Shown here piece after piece: positions 53,975 through 63,080 of a DNA stretch of 64,000 nucleotides. Origin of the DNA: Sulfitobacter sp. HGT1 (lineage in GTDB: Bacteria; Pseudomonadota; Alphaproteobacteria; Rhodobacterales; Rhodobacteraceae). A program made the position numbers and the translations under genes. Position 1 is the stretch's first letter, and the number at the start of each line of letters is the position of its first letter. The stretch lies in assembly GCF_013282155.1 (NCBI RefSeq), contig NZ_BLWI01000001.1, forward strand, positions 1 through 64,000, read 5' to 3'. The notes under the pieces were generated by a model. The model did not search any database, had not been told where the DNA came from, and saw only the letters and a program-made list of their open reading frames with translations.

Positions 53975-54424
53975 ATGTCTGAAATCAAGTTTATGCGGGT
54001 TGCCGGGAATGCGGATTTGCCGTTACCCGGATATGAAACCGCTGGCGCGGCGGGGATGGATCTGCGGGCGTTTCTGCCTGAGGGGCCGATGGTGTTTGCA
54101 AAGGGCGATATCAAGCTGATTTCGACCGGGTTTCATGTTGAGCTGCCCCGCGGCACGGAAATGCAGATACGGCCACGTTCTGGCCTGGCGCTAAAGCACG
54201 GGTTTTTGATCCCCAATGCCCCCGGCACGGTAGACGAGGATTATCGCGGCGTGGTGATGGTGGGGCTGTACTATGTTGGCGATGCCCCGTTCGAGATACA
54301 GCATGGGGACAGGATTGCGCAGGCGGTGATTGCCCAAGTTACACGCTATGCCACGGCCGAGGTGACAGAATTGTCGGATAGTGAACGTGGGGCAGGCGGG
54401 TTCGGATCGACCGGCCTGAAATAG
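53975..54424 (+). CDS. dut: Deoxyuridine 5'-triphosphate nucleotidohydrolase
   Basis: A 149-residue trimeric dUTPase that removes dUTP and supplies dUMP. All five motifs are present: AAGMDLRA, RSGLALKHG-type PRSGLALKHG, GTVDEDYRG, GDRIAQAVI and the C-terminal RGAGGFGSTGLK. I set the start at MSEIKFM because GAGGA is 7 nt upstream; an ATG two codons earlier touches the ribosome-binding site. Pairing with coaBC is common in proteobacteria. Confidence 0.96.
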   Translation: MSEIKFMRVAGNADLPLPGYETAGAAGMDLRAFLPEGPMVFAKGDIKLISTGFHVELPRGTEMQIRPRSGLALKHGFLIPNAPGTVDEDYRGVVMVGLYYVGDAPFEIQHGDRIAQAVIAQVTRYATAEVTELSDSERGAGGFGSTGLK

Positions 54425-54515
54425 CAAGGGCCGGGCTTTTTGGGTTGGTGTCGGCGGAAAAATGCTTAGGTTGCGGATCTGTTGCAGCCACATAATCAGA
54501 TGAATTCGGGGCCAG

Positions 54516-55559
54516 ATGTTACTTGTTGTTATTCTTGCGGCCGTGATCTGGGGCGTCGGTGCCGCGATGGGCCGGTCGCGTGAGAGCCGGCTGAAACTGT
54601 TGGGCGTCTTGCTGGGCGCCGTGATTGGCGTGAATCTATTGCTGCCGGACGGGCATCCTTTGCGTGAAGCGACAGGTGCAACTGCGGCACCCTGGTTGCT
54701 TTTGACCGGATTCGTCTTGCTGGTTTTCGGCTATGGCTGGGGGGTGAAATATCTGCGTGGCCGGAGCGCAGCGGTTCAAGACACCCCGATCCCGCAATCG
54801 GGAAGTTTCTCGGAGACCGAACTGAACCGATATGCCCGCCATATCGTGCTGCGCGAGGTCGGCGGTGCCGGTCAAAAGGCGCTGAAAAACGCCAAGGTTC
54901 TGGTTGTCGGCGCCGGTGGTCTGGGCGCGCCGGTTTTGCAATATCTTGCAGCGGCTGGTGTCGGTACGATCGGGGTGATTGACGACGATGTGGTCGACAA
55001 TGCGAACCTGCAACGTCAGGTCATTCACAAAGACCGCAACATCGGCATGCCCAAGGTGTTCTCGGCGCAGGCCGAGCTGGAGGCGCAGAACCCTTTCGTC
55101 ACTGTGCACCCCTATAACCGCCGGTTGGACGATGACATCGCCGCCACCTTGATCGCTGAATACGATATCGTTCTGGACGGAACCGATAATTTCGACACCC
55201 GCTATCTGGTAAACCGTGCCTGCGTCGCTGCCGGTGTTCCGTTGGTCTCGGGCGCGCTGAGCCAATGGGAGGGTCAGCTGAGCGTCTTTGACCCTGCCAA
55301 GGGTGCGCCATGTTATCAATGTGTGTTTCCCCAAGCCCCCGCCGCCCATCTGGCACCGTCTTGTGCGCAGGCCGGGGTGATCGGGCCCTTGCCCGGCGTC
55401 ATCGGGTCTATGATGGCGGTCGAGGCGATCAAGGTGATCACAGGGGCCGGTGCGCCGTTGCGTGGCCAGATGGTGATGTATGATGCGCTTTATGGGGAAA
55501 ACCGCGTGATCGGTGTCAGCAAGCGCGATGATTGCCCGGTGTGTGGTACCCCATCTTAA
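54516..55559 (+). CDS. Membrane-anchored E1-like (MoeB/ThiF family) protein
   Basis: A 347-residue protein. Residues 1-80 contain three hydrophobic helices, so it is tethered to the inner membrane; the rest is a HesA/MoeB/ThiF adenylyltransferase. ATP site: VLVVGAGGLGAPVLQYLAAAG (in part, GAGGLGAPVLQYLAAAG). VIDDDVVDNANLQRQVIH, LDGTDNFDTRYLVN and SCAQAGVIGPLPGVIGS follow. Zinc cysteine pairs CYQC and CPVC are intact. It adenylates and perhaps thiolates a ubiquitin-like sulfur carrier; the membrane anchor is not usual for MoeB. A periplasmic DsrE-type protein is next downstream. Confidence 0.88.
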   Translation: MLLVVILAAVIWGVGAAMGRSRESRLKLLGVLLGAVIGVNLLLPDGHPLREATGATAAPWLLLTGFVLLVFGYGWGVKYLRGRSAAVQDTPIPQSGSFSETELNRYARHIVLREVGGAGQKALKNAKVLVVGAGGLGAPVLQYLAAAGVGTIGVIDDDVVDNANLQRQVIHKDRNIGMPKVFSAQAELEAQNPFVTVHPYNRRLDDDIAATLIAEYDIVLDGTDNFDTRYLVNRACVAAGVPLVSGALSQWEGQLSVFDPAKGAPCYQCVFPQAPAAHLAPSCAQAGVIGPLPGVIGSMMAVEAIKVITGAGAPLRGQMVMYDALYGENRVIGVSKRDDCPVCGTPS

Positions 55560-55617
55560 ATGCGGCACGGATCAAAAACAGCGCTACACTGATCACAGTC
55601 CAAATGAGGAGGAATTC

Positions 55618-56049
55618 ATGAAACGATTCGCACTTGCCGCCGTTGTGGCCTTTGCTCCGCTTGCGGTATTCGCCGAAGGCGTGGCGCATAAGGTTGCCAT
55701 TCACGTCGACCAAAATGACCCACAGGTGATGAACATGGCGCTGAATAACGCTGCAAACGTCGCCAGCTATTATGAAAGCCAAGGCGATACAGTCACCATT
55801 GAAATGGTGACCTATGGCCCCGGTCTGAACATGTTGATCGCTGACAAAAGCCCGGTCGCGCAACGTATTTCCGCGATGTCCCTGGAAATGGACAACATCA
55901 GTTTTTCGGCCTGTGCAAATACGATGGCCGGCATGAAGAAAAAGACAGGTCACGATGTTGTTTTGCTATCTGAGGCAACCGTTGTGCCCTCAGGTGTGGT
56001 TCGGTTGATCGAATTGCAAGAAGACGGGTTCGCATACGTGCGCCCATGA
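55618..56049 (+). CDS. Periplasmic DsrE family protein
   Basis: A 143-residue protein with a signal peptide (cleavage near VFA-E, residue 19). The mature part has the DsrE/DsrF sulfur-relay fold; VAIHVDQNDPQVMNMALNNA and the conserved cysteine in FSACANTMAG match DsrE proteins, where that Cys carries the persulfide. AGGAGGAATTC precedes the ATG. It is 58 bp after the membrane E1-like gene. A role in periplasmic sulfur trafficking is inference; a single cysteine and a secreted location are what the sequence shows. Confidence 0.82.
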   Translation: MKRFALAAVVAFAPLAVFAEGVAHKVAIHVDQNDPQVMNMALNNAANVASYYESQGDTVTIEMVTYGPGLNMLIADKSPVAQRISAMSLEMDNISFSACANTMAGMKKKTGHDVVLLSEATVVPSGVVRLIELQEDGFAYVRP

Positions 56050-56056
56050 ATAGTGA

Positions 56057-56097
56057 CCGGCCCCAGGGTGTATCCATGTGCCCGGGGTCGGGTTTTC
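56057..56097 (+). terminator. Probable intrinsic terminator after the DsrE gene
   Basis: An imperfect GC-rich stem (CCGGCCCCAGGG with CCCGGGGTCGG) is followed by GTTTTCT, 8 bp after the stop. Confidence 0.65.
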
Positions 56098-56289
56098 TAC
56101 ACGCCTAGACCCTTGTTATTTCGGTTTCGGAACGGGTTCCTGCATCCGCAACATGATAAGTCCCCTGACACTGCTGGATACGGCGGGTCATTTTTGCCCC
56201 CATTTTGCCTTTGGTCATGTCTGCGTATCCACGCAGACGATTGCAACCTTCCGCCCCGAACCCTACCTTGTTCGGCAAAGGAGAATACC

Positions 56290-58305
56290 ATGACAAACCC
56301 CTTGCTTCAGGACTGGGATACGCCGTTTGAACTGGCCCCGTTTGACAAGATTTCAGACAGCAATTTCGAGCCCGCGCTGGATGAGGCGCTGACCACGCAC
56401 CGCATGGAGATTGATGCGATCGCCAGCTGCGATGTCGCGCCGACATTCGGCAACACGATTGAGGCGCTGGAAGAGGCGGGCAGCCAGCTTGACCGCGTGC
56501 TGGGGGTGTTTTTCACCGTGGCGGGCGCAGACAGCAATCCGCTTCGCGAAGAATTGCAGCGCAGGTTTTCCCCGCTTCTGGCGGCGCATTTTTCCGAGAT
56601 ATCAAGCAACAAGGCATTGTTCGCCCGTGTGGCCGAGGTGTGGGCCAAGCGCGACAGCTTTGATTTGACCCCAGAGCAAGCCCGCGTGCTGATGCTGACC
56701 CATCGCGGGTTTGTACGCTCTGGTGCCGCCTTGGAAGGTGCCGAGGATGCGCGAATGAAGGAAATCAAGGGTCGGTTGGCGGTGCTTGGTACGCAATTCA
56801 CCCAGAACCTTTTGGCAGATGAACGGTCATGGTTCATGAAGCTTGAGGAAGCCGACCTTGAGGGGTTGCCCGAGTTCGTCATTGACGCCGCGCGCAATGC
56901 GGGCGCGGAAAAAGACGCAGGCGGCCCGGTCATTACGCTGTCTCGGTCACTGATCGTGCCGTTCCTGCAATTCTCGCCCCGCCGCGACCTGCGCGAAAAG
57001 GCGTTTCTGGCGTGGCAGGCACGTGGAGCCAACGAGGGCGATACGGATAACCGCGCCATCGCCGCTGAAACACTGGCATTGCGCGAAGAACGCGCCAAGC
57101 TGCTGGGCTATAAGAATTTCGCAGCCTTCAAGTTGGAAACCGAAATGGCAAAGACGCCGGATGCCGTCCGGCAGTTGTTGATGGATGTGTGGGCCCCGGC
57201 CAAGGCGCAGGCCGAGGCGGATGGTGCCGTGCTGACTGAGATGATGCATGCGGATGGCGTGAACGCGGATCTGGCCCCCTGGGATTGGCGGTATTACGCG
57301 GAAAAACGGCGCATGGCCGAACATGACCTCGATGAAGCCGCGTTGAAACCGTATTTCCAGTTGGACCGTATGATTGACGCGGCCTTTAGCTGCGCCACGC
57401 GTTTGTTCTCTCTCGAATTCGCGCCCCTTGATGTGCCGCTCTATCATCCGGATTGTCGCGCCTGGGAAGTGACGCGGAACGGGAAGCATGTTGCCGTGTT
57501 CATCGGTGACTATTTCGCCCGCGGATCAAAGCGGTCGGGTGCGTGGTGTTCCGCCATGCGCGCTCAGGCCAAGTTCCCGGCCGAGCAATCGCCGATCGTG
57601 ATCAACGTTTGCAACTTTGCCAAAGGGTCACCCGCACTTTTGTCCTATGACGATGCGCGGACCTTGTTTCACGAGTTCGGCCACGCATTGCATCAGATGT
57701 TGTCGAATGTAACCTATGAATCCGTGAGCGGGACATCGGTCGCCCGCGACTTTGTGGAGCTGCCAAGCCAGCTGTACGAGCACTGGCTGGAAGTGCCCGA
57801 GGTGCTGGGCGAATTTGCGGTCCACGCCAAAACCGGCGAAGCCATGCCCAAAGATATGCTGGACAAAGTTCTGGGTGCAGCCAACTTTGACATGGGATTT
57901 TCGACTGTAGAATATGTCGCGTCCGCCCTGGTTGACCTGGAGTTTCATGATGCGCCACCACCTGGCGATCCGATGGTCAAGCAGGCGGAAATTCTGGCGG
58001 GTTTGGGCATGCCACCCGCGATCACCATGCGCCATGCGACACCGCAATTCGCGCATGTCTTTTCCGGGGACGGATATTCCAGCGGATATTATAGCTATAT
58101 GTGGTCCGAAGTGATGGATGCAGATGCGTTCCAGGCGTTCGAAGAAAAGGGAAATGCATTTGACCCCGAAAGGGCCAAGGCGCTCGAAGAGCATATCCTT
58201 TCCACAGGCGGCAGTCGCGACGCGGCAGAGCTCTATACGGCGTTTAGAGGGCGGTTGCCGGGTGTTGAGGCATTGCTGAAAGGGCGCGGGTTAATCGCGG
58301 CTTGA
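56290..58305 (+). CDS. M3 family metallopeptidase (oligopeptidase/peptidyl-dipeptidase)
   Basis: A 671-residue cytosolic zinc peptidase of the M3 family (thimet oligopeptidase/Dcp type). The zinc motif is TLFHEFGHALHQM (HEFGH) at about 456-460, with a downstream glutamate in the following helix and FSGDGYSSGYYSYMWSEVMDAD, quoted as DGYSSGYYSYMWSEVMDAD, as expected for the substrate-binding region. Helical N-terminal half about 1-420. I chose MTNPLLQDW with AAAGGAGA upstream; the frame is open further up but that stretch is the 240-bp intergenic space. Degrades short peptides. Confidence 0.93.
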   Translation: MTNPLLQDWDTPFELAPFDKISDSNFEPALDEALTTHRMEIDAIASCDVAPTFGNTIEALEEAGSQLDRVLGVFFTVAGADSNPLREELQRRFSPLLAAHFSEISSNKALFARVAEVWAKRDSFDLTPEQARVLMLTHRGFVRSGAALEGAEDARMKEIKGRLAVLGTQFTQNLLADERSWFMKLEEADLEGLPEFVIDAARNAGAEKDAGGPVITLSRSLIVPFLQFSPRRDLREKAFLAWQARGANEGDTDNRAIAAETLALREERAKLLGYKNFAAFKLETEMAKTPDAVRQLLMDVWAPAKAQAEADGAVLTEMMHADGVNADLAPWDWRYYAEKRRMAEHDLDEAALKPYFQLDRMIDAAFSCATRLFSLEFAPLDVPLYHPDCRAWEVTRNGKHVAVFIGDYFARGSKRSGAWCSAMRAQAKFPAEQSPIVINVCNFAKGSPALLSYDDARTLFHEFGHALHQMLSNVTYESVSGTSVARDFVELPSQLYEHWLEVPEVLGEFAVHAKTGEAMPKDMLDKVLGAANFDMGFSTVEYVASALVDLEFHDAPPPGDPMVKQAEILAGLGMPPAITMRHATPQFAHVFSGDGYSSGYYSYMWSEVMDADAFQAFEEKGNAFDPERAKALEEHILSTGGSRDAAELYTAFRGRLPGVEALLKGRGLIAA

Positions 58306-58329
58306 AAAAGAACTTTTTGCCTTCGGCGA

Positions 58330-58392
58330 GAGTTTAAGGGCAAAATGAAAAACGGGGCAGACCGCTCTGATTTCATTTTGCCAAATAAACTC
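58330..58392. terminator. Inverted repeat between oligopeptidase and ghrA genes
   Basis: Arms 58330-58350 and 58371-58392 match as GAGTTTA, then a variable 4-5 nt, then CAAAATGAAA. It is preceded by TGCCTTCGGCGAG at 58317-58329. It lies between convergent genes and shares its right arm with the element at 49426. Likely a bidirectional terminator that belongs to a repeat family. Confidence 0.6.
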
Positions 58393-58418
58393 AAATTCCA
58401 CCCGCAAGGCAGGGGCCA

Positions 58419-59351
58419 TCAATAGCCTAAAGTGCGATCGACCAGATGCAGGAAACCTTGGCCGGTTTCTCCGCGTTGGATGTTTTCGACGATCACCTGT
58501 GAGGCTGTCACGGCGCGGGTTTCTGCGGCGATATGGGGGGTCACGGTGACATGTGGATGTGCCCAGTAGGGATGCTCTGCGGGTAAGGGTTCGATACGGA
58601 ACACGTCTAGGGTGGCATGTGCAATCTTGCCGCTATCAAGTGCGCCGATGAGCGCATCATCGTCGATCAAGGGTCCGCGGCCGGGGTTGATGATGAAGGC
58701 CCCATCCGGCATCGCTGCCAATGCGGCCTTGTTGATTATGTTTTCGGTCGCGGGCGTGTCGGGCAGCAAAAGCACCAGTATTTCGCTGCGTGCAAGGACG
58801 TCTTGCAGGCCCTGATCCCCGTGAAAGCATTTTACACCCGGTTCGGACTTGGCGCTGCGTGACCAGCCGGCCACATCGAACCCCAGATTGACGAGCGTTC
58901 TGGCGGTCTCGGCACCCAGTGCCCCCATGCCCAGAATGCCGACTTTGCGTTCCTGTGCGAGCGGCGGCGTGCGCGGTGTCCAGTCGGTGCCTGTGTGCAG
59001 AATGTCGATATCCAGCCCAAGGTGATAGCGCATGACGTGCCCGGTCACCCATTCGACCATCCCTTTGGTGAGGCCCGGGTCCACCATGCGGGCCAGCGGG
59101 ATATGCAGCGTCGTGTTGCCGGTGATCTTTTCGACGCCTGCCCACAGGTTCAACACAGCTTTGGCGCGGGTGTAGGGGGTGAAATCCTGCAAGGTGCTGT
59201 TTGGGGCATAGACGATATAGTCGACTTCGGAAGGGGGGATATCCAGCTTTAGCTTCGCGGTAATCCCTGCTGCACGCAGCGCATCGCGCAAGGGTTGTTC
59301 ATAGACCGTCCAGCGTTCGGGGCGTGCGGCGAATAGGATGTTCAGGGACAT
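58419..59351 (-). CDS. ghrA: Glyoxylate/hydroxypyruvate reductase A
   Basis: A 310-residue D-2-hydroxyacid dehydrogenase that reduces glyoxylate and hydroxypyruvate. The Rossmann region has VGILGMGALGAETARTLVNLGFDVAGWSRS (in part, GILGMGALGAETARTLVNLG), followed by LLPDTPATENIIN, INPGRGPLIDDDAL and a catalytic histidine in VTVTPHIAAET; the C-terminal residues close the substrate domain. It begins 6 bp after rodA and is likely the last gene of the cell-shape operon, an unusual place for it. Confidence 0.93.
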   Translation of the reverse strand: MSLNILFAARPERWTVYEQPLRDALRAAGITAKLKLDIPPSEVDYIVYAPNSTLQDFTPYTRAKAVLNLWAGVEKITGNTTLHIPLARMVDPGLTKGMVEWVTGHVMRYHLGLDIDILHTGTDWTPRTPPLAQERKVGILGMGALGAETARTLVNLGFDVAGWSRSAKSEPGVKCFHGDQGLQDVLARSEILVLLLPDTPATENIINKAALAAMPDGAFIINPGRGPLIDDDALIGALDSGKIAHATLDVFRIEPLPAEHPYWAHPHVTVTPHIAAETRAVTASQVIVENIQRGETGQGFLHLVDRTLGY

Positions 59352-59357
59352 TCAGAC

Positions 59358-60497
59358 CTACCTTGGGCGATGGACATGTGCGGATTGGACCAGCCCGAAG
59401 GCAAGCAAGAGAACAAGCATCGCCGAGCCGCCGTAGCTGACCAGTGGCAGTGGCACGCCCACGACGGGGGCCATGCCCATCACCATCGACATGTTGACCG
59501 CAAAGAACAAAAAGAAGTTCAGCGCAATGCCCAAGGTGAGCAGGGAGGAAAAGCGATCCTTGTTGATCACCGCAGCGGCGATGCAGAAAATGATGATCAG
59601 GGCATAGAGGCCCAGCAATGAAAAGCCACCGATGAACCCGAATTCTTCGGCCAGGGTGGTAAAGATGAAATCGGTGTGTTTCTCGGGCAGGAAGTTCAGG
59701 CGCGATTGCGTCCCTTGCATAAAGCCGCGCCCTGTCCAGCCACCTGATCCCAGGGCAATCTTGGATTGGGTGATGTGATACCCTGCGCCCAACGGGTCTG
59801 TGCTGGGGTCAATAAAGGTGTCGATCCGGCGGAACTGATAATCCTTGAGCAATTGCCACGGCGTTCCGCGCGACTGAAATACGGCGGTGACCAAGCCGAT
59901 ACCTGCCGTGATGACGACGGCAAAATAGGCCCAATGCACGCCGGCTAGAAACATGAGCCCGCCGCCTGCGAACATCAGCAAAAGCGCGGTGCCAAGATCG
60001 GGCTGCTTGAGCACCAGGGCCGTGGGGACAAGGATCATGACGATCGGAATGAATACCCAGATCGGGCGCGATGTCCGCTTGGCGGGCAGCCAGTCGTAAT
60101 AGGCGGCCAGCATCATCACCAAGGTGATCTTCATCAGTTCCGAGGGTTGCAGCCGGAACGACCCCAATTCGATCCAGCGCTGTGCGCCCATTCCGACAGA
60201 CCCGAAAAGTTCAACCCCGATGAGCAGCACCACCGTCCCGAGATAGGCAACGCCAGCAAGGTTGCGCCACATCCAGATGGGCACCATGCCAACCGCGATC
60301 ATCAAGCTAAGCCCGAGGGCAAAGCGTTTCATCTGCGGTTCGGCCCAAGGTGTGAAGGTGCCCCCCGCGACGGAATAGAGCATCAGGAAACCGACACAGG
60401 ACACGGCGATCAGCAAGATCGTCAGCGGCCAGTTCAGGTGCAGTATTTTCCGCAATCCCGTGGGGACGTGTTTGACGGTATATTCAAGATAACTCAT
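59358..60497 (-). CDS. rodA: Rod shape-determining protein RodA
   Basis: A 379-residue SEDS-family glycosyltransferase that polymerises lipid II for elongation, with PBP2 as its transpeptidase partner. About ten membrane helices are visible. WIELGSFRLQPSELMKITLVMMLA (in part, GSFRLQPSELMKITLV), KQPDLGTALLLMFAGG and the late MGMAPVVGVPLPLVSYGGSAML, quoted as VVGVPLPLVSYGGSAML, are diagnostic. The start overlaps the mrdA stop (ATGA). Confidence 0.96.
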   Translation of the reverse strand: MSYLEYTVKHVPTGLRKILHLNWPLTILLIAVSCVGFLMLYSVAGGTFTPWAEPQMKRFALGLSLMIAVGMVPIWMWRNLAGVAYLGTVVLLIGVELFGSVGMGAQRWIELGSFRLQPSELMKITLVMMLAAYYDWLPAKRTSRPIWVFIPIVMILVPTALVLKQPDLGTALLLMFAGGGLMFLAGVHWAYFAVVITAGIGLVTAVFQSRGTPWQLLKDYQFRRIDTFIDPSTDPLGAGYHITQSKIALGSGGWTGRGFMQGTQSRLNFLPEKHTDFIFTTLAEEFGFIGGFSLLGLYALIIIFCIAAAVINKDRFSSLLTLGIALNFFLFFAVNMSMVMGMAPVVGVPLPLVSYGGSAMLVLLLAFGLVQSAHVHRPR

Positions 60498-62437
60498 GCC
60501 TGATCTTTACCCTTAATCGTGGCCTGAGGCTGCACGTCACGCAGTTCCTTTTGTTGCGCGGCAATTCTGCCCCTATCGGCTGTAGGGTAAGCATCCAGGG
60601 GCGGCTCTCCGTCATAGAGCGCTTGCAACAGGACGTCGCGGGCAATGGGTGCGGCGGCGGTCGATCCGCCCCCGCCATGTTCGACCAGAACAGAGACGGC
60701 ATAGCGCGGTTTGTCTGAGGGGGCAAAGGCCACGAAAAGCGCGTGGTCGCGGCGTTCCCATGGCAGGTCCTCGTTTCGGCTTACACCGCGTGCGCGTTCG
60801 GCCGTGGTAATATTTCGCACCTGACTTGTACCGGTCTTGCCGGCCATCCGCATGCCTTCGGCAATGATGCGGGACCGGTACCCGGTCCCCCTGCGATCAT
60901 TGACGACCACATGCATCCCCTTGCGAATTTTGCGCAGGTTGTTTTCGTTCATCCCCAGCGGTTCGCCCCCGCCCGAGGGTTGTTCAATGCCGTCGATGGA
61001 TTTGATGAGGCGCGGCGTAACCATGCGGTTTGTGGCCATCCGCGCCGTCATCACCGCCAATTGCAACGGCGAGCTGAGGGTAAACCCCTGACCGATCGAG
61101 GCGTTGACGGTGTCGCCGATCACCCAGTCCGCGCCGCGGGTTGTGGCTTTCCATTCTTTGGTGGGCGCAAGGCCGGCCGCCACTGAGGACAGGGGCAGGT
61201 CGTGACGGATGCCCAGACCGAACCGCTTGGCGATTTCCGATATCTTCTCGATCCCGACTTTGAGCGCCAGATCATAGTAATAAACGTCACACGACTGCTT
61301 GAGCGAGTTTTCAAGATCGACCCACCCATGACCGGCACGCTTCCAGCAATGGAACTTGCGGCCCCCGACCTCGAGGTGACCGGGGCAATAGACGGTTTCG
61401 TCTGGCCCGATGATACCTTCCTCCAAGGCCGCCATCGCGACGACCATTTTATAGGTCGAACCGGGCGGATAGGTGCCTTGGACAGTTTTGTTCACCAGCG
61501 GGCGGTACTTCGATTCAAGCATCGGATTGTAATCGGCCGATGAAATGCCGCCGATGAACAGGTTCGGATCATAGCTGGGCGAGGACGCGTTCGCCACCAG
61601 ATCACCGTTTTCGCAATCAATGATAACGACCGCAGCGCTTTCGTTGCCAAGCCGTGCCTGAACATAGTTTTGCAGCTTGGAATCGATGGTCAGCTGGATG
61701 TCGGCACCTGATTGGCCTTCGCGCCGGGACAGTTCGCGCATCACACGGCCTGTTGCGTTCACCTCGACCTGCTTTGTGCCAGCGACCCCGCGCAGCAACC
61801 CTTCCTCGCGGGCTTCGACATTAATGCGGCCGATTTGAAAGCGGGGGATGCGCAGCACGGCATCGGGTATTTCCTGAGCATCCAGATCGGATTGGCTCAC
61901 GCGGCCGACGCGCCCGACGATATGGGCAAAATCCGACCCGCGCGGATAGACCCGTGTCAGGCCGACCTCTGGGCTGACACCGGGCAATGCGGGGGCATTC
62001 ACGGAAACGCGGCTCAGGTCATCCCAGCTGACGTTATCGGCCACGGTGACCGGCAAGAACCGTTCGGCGGCTTTTACCTCGGCAATGGCGCGGTCCCGCG
62101 CTTCGGGGTCCAGCCGGAGGACTTTGGCCAGCCGGTGCATCACCTCTTCGACATCGCCGACTTCCTCGCGGACCATGACAATGCGGTAGGACGGGACGTT
62201 CTGGGCCAGTTGCACACCATTGCGGTCGAAAATTTCGCCGCGTGTCGGAGGGATCAGGCGGATGTTGATCCGGTTTTCTTCGGCCAGCAGCAAATATTGA
62301 TCGGCCTGATCGACCTGGAGATAGTTCATGCGTGCAGCAAGGCCGCCCATGAACAGCAATTGCACGCCGCCCAACAGTGCGGCACGGCGGCTCAGCTTGG
62401 CTTGGCTGGCGTCTGATTCTGCTCTGCTGCGTCTCAT
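60494..62437 (-). CDS. mrdA: Penicillin-binding protein 2
   Basis: A 647-residue class B transpeptidase of the elongasome. A single N-terminal membrane helix (about 20-40) anchors it; the dimerisation/pedestal domain covers about 50-240 and the transpeptidase domain about 245-600. The active-site serine is in PPGSTYK (S327), with SCD as the SxN-type motif and KTGTSQV as the third box. I chose MRRSRAE with GGAG 7 nt upstream; an earlier in-frame start lies within mreD. rodA overlaps its stop by four bases. Confidence 0.96.
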   Translation of the reverse strand: MRRSRAESDASQAKLSRRAALLGGVQLLFMGGLAARMNYLQVDQADQYLLLAEENRINIRLIPPTRGEIFDRNGVQLAQNVPSYRIVMVREEVGDVEEVMHRLAKVLRLDPEARDRAIAEVKAAERFLPVTVADNVSWDDLSRVSVNAPALPGVSPEVGLTRVYPRGSDFAHIVGRVGRVSQSDLDAQEIPDAVLRIPRFQIGRINVEAREEGLLRGVAGTKQVEVNATGRVMRELSRREGQSGADIQLTIDSKLQNYVQARLGNESAAVVIIDCENGDLVANASSPSYDPNLFIGGISSADYNPMLESKYRPLVNKTVQGTYPPGSTYKMVVAMAALEEGIIGPDETVYCPGHLEVGGRKFHCWKRAGHGWVDLENSLKQSCDVYYYDLALKVGIEKISEIAKRFGLGIRHDLPLSSVAAGLAPTKEWKATTRGADWVIGDTVNASIGQGFTLSSPLQLAVMTARMATNRMVTPRLIKSIDGIEQPSGGGEPLGMNENNLRKIRKGMHVVVNDRRGTGYRSRIIAEGMRMAGKTGTSQVRNITTAERARGVSRNEDLPWERRDHALFVAFAPSDKPRYAVSVLVEHGGGGSTAAAPIARDVLLQALYDGEPPLDAYPTADRGRIAAQQKELRDVQPQATIKGKDQA

Positions 62438-62447
62438 TCCAGTCTCC

Positions 62448-63080
62448 TCACGCGCGGCCGCCGATGCTGTCGAAATCGCCCGGTGTCGCTTTGCGCACGC
62501 CCATGAAAACATGGGTGATCAAAACCACAACGGGATAGATCAAAACCGTCAATGCCAGCTCGATCAGGCTTAGCTTCAGGTCGGGCCGCGGGACCAGTAC
62601 CAATGATAGCACTATGCGGTTCAACAGCAAAATCGCGAAAAGCCAAATTGTCACTGCCACCCATTCAGGCCCAAAGCTACTGTCGCGCAATGTTCGCCCG
62701 CGCAGCTTCAGGTTCTCGCACGCGATCAACGCCAGCAAGGCCCAAAGCCCCGGGGGGCGTTGAAGCAGCAGATCGGTCAGCAAAAATATGGCACACAGCA
62801 AGACCGCAGGCACATAATCAGGCCGCCGCACGGACCATGCAAAGGCAAAGGCGATCAGAAAATCAGGCGCAATAAGGTACCGCGCGCCGCTTTGGTTCAG
62901 CAAATCGCGCAACCGCGCCTCGGCGGGGTCGATGCTGGCCAGTGGCGGCAGCAGATCAACCTGAAACAAGGCCACAGGTTGGGTTTCAATCGGCAAAAGG
63001 TGGAAAAACAACAAGATCAACGCAAGCAGCAAGAACACCGCGCGCATCATCCACAGGCGAAGAGGCGACAGCGTATCCAT
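62448..63080 (-). CDS. mreD: Rod shape-determining protein MreD
   Basis: A 210-residue inner-membrane protein with about five helices. Sequence identity of MreD is low across species, but the position between mreC and mrdA, the size and the hydrophobic pattern (MRAVFLLLALILLFFHLLPIE, quoted as RAVFLLLALILLFFHLL; then AVLLCAIFLLTDLLLQRPPG) support the call. RPPGLWALLALIACENLKLR is typical of alphaproteobacterial MreD. It overlaps the mreC stop by one base (TAATG) and is 10 bp upstream of mrdA. Confidence 0.88.
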   Translation of the reverse strand: MDTLSPLRLWMMRAVFLLLALILLFFHLLPIETQPVALFQVDLLPPLASIDPAEARLRDLLNQSGARYLIAPDFLIAFAFAWSVRRPDYVPAVLLCAIFLLTDLLLQRPPGLWALLALIACENLKLRGRTLRDSSFGPEWVAVTIWLFAILLLNRIVLSLVLVPRPDLKLSLIELALTVLIYPVVVLITHVFMGVRKATPGDFDSIGGRA

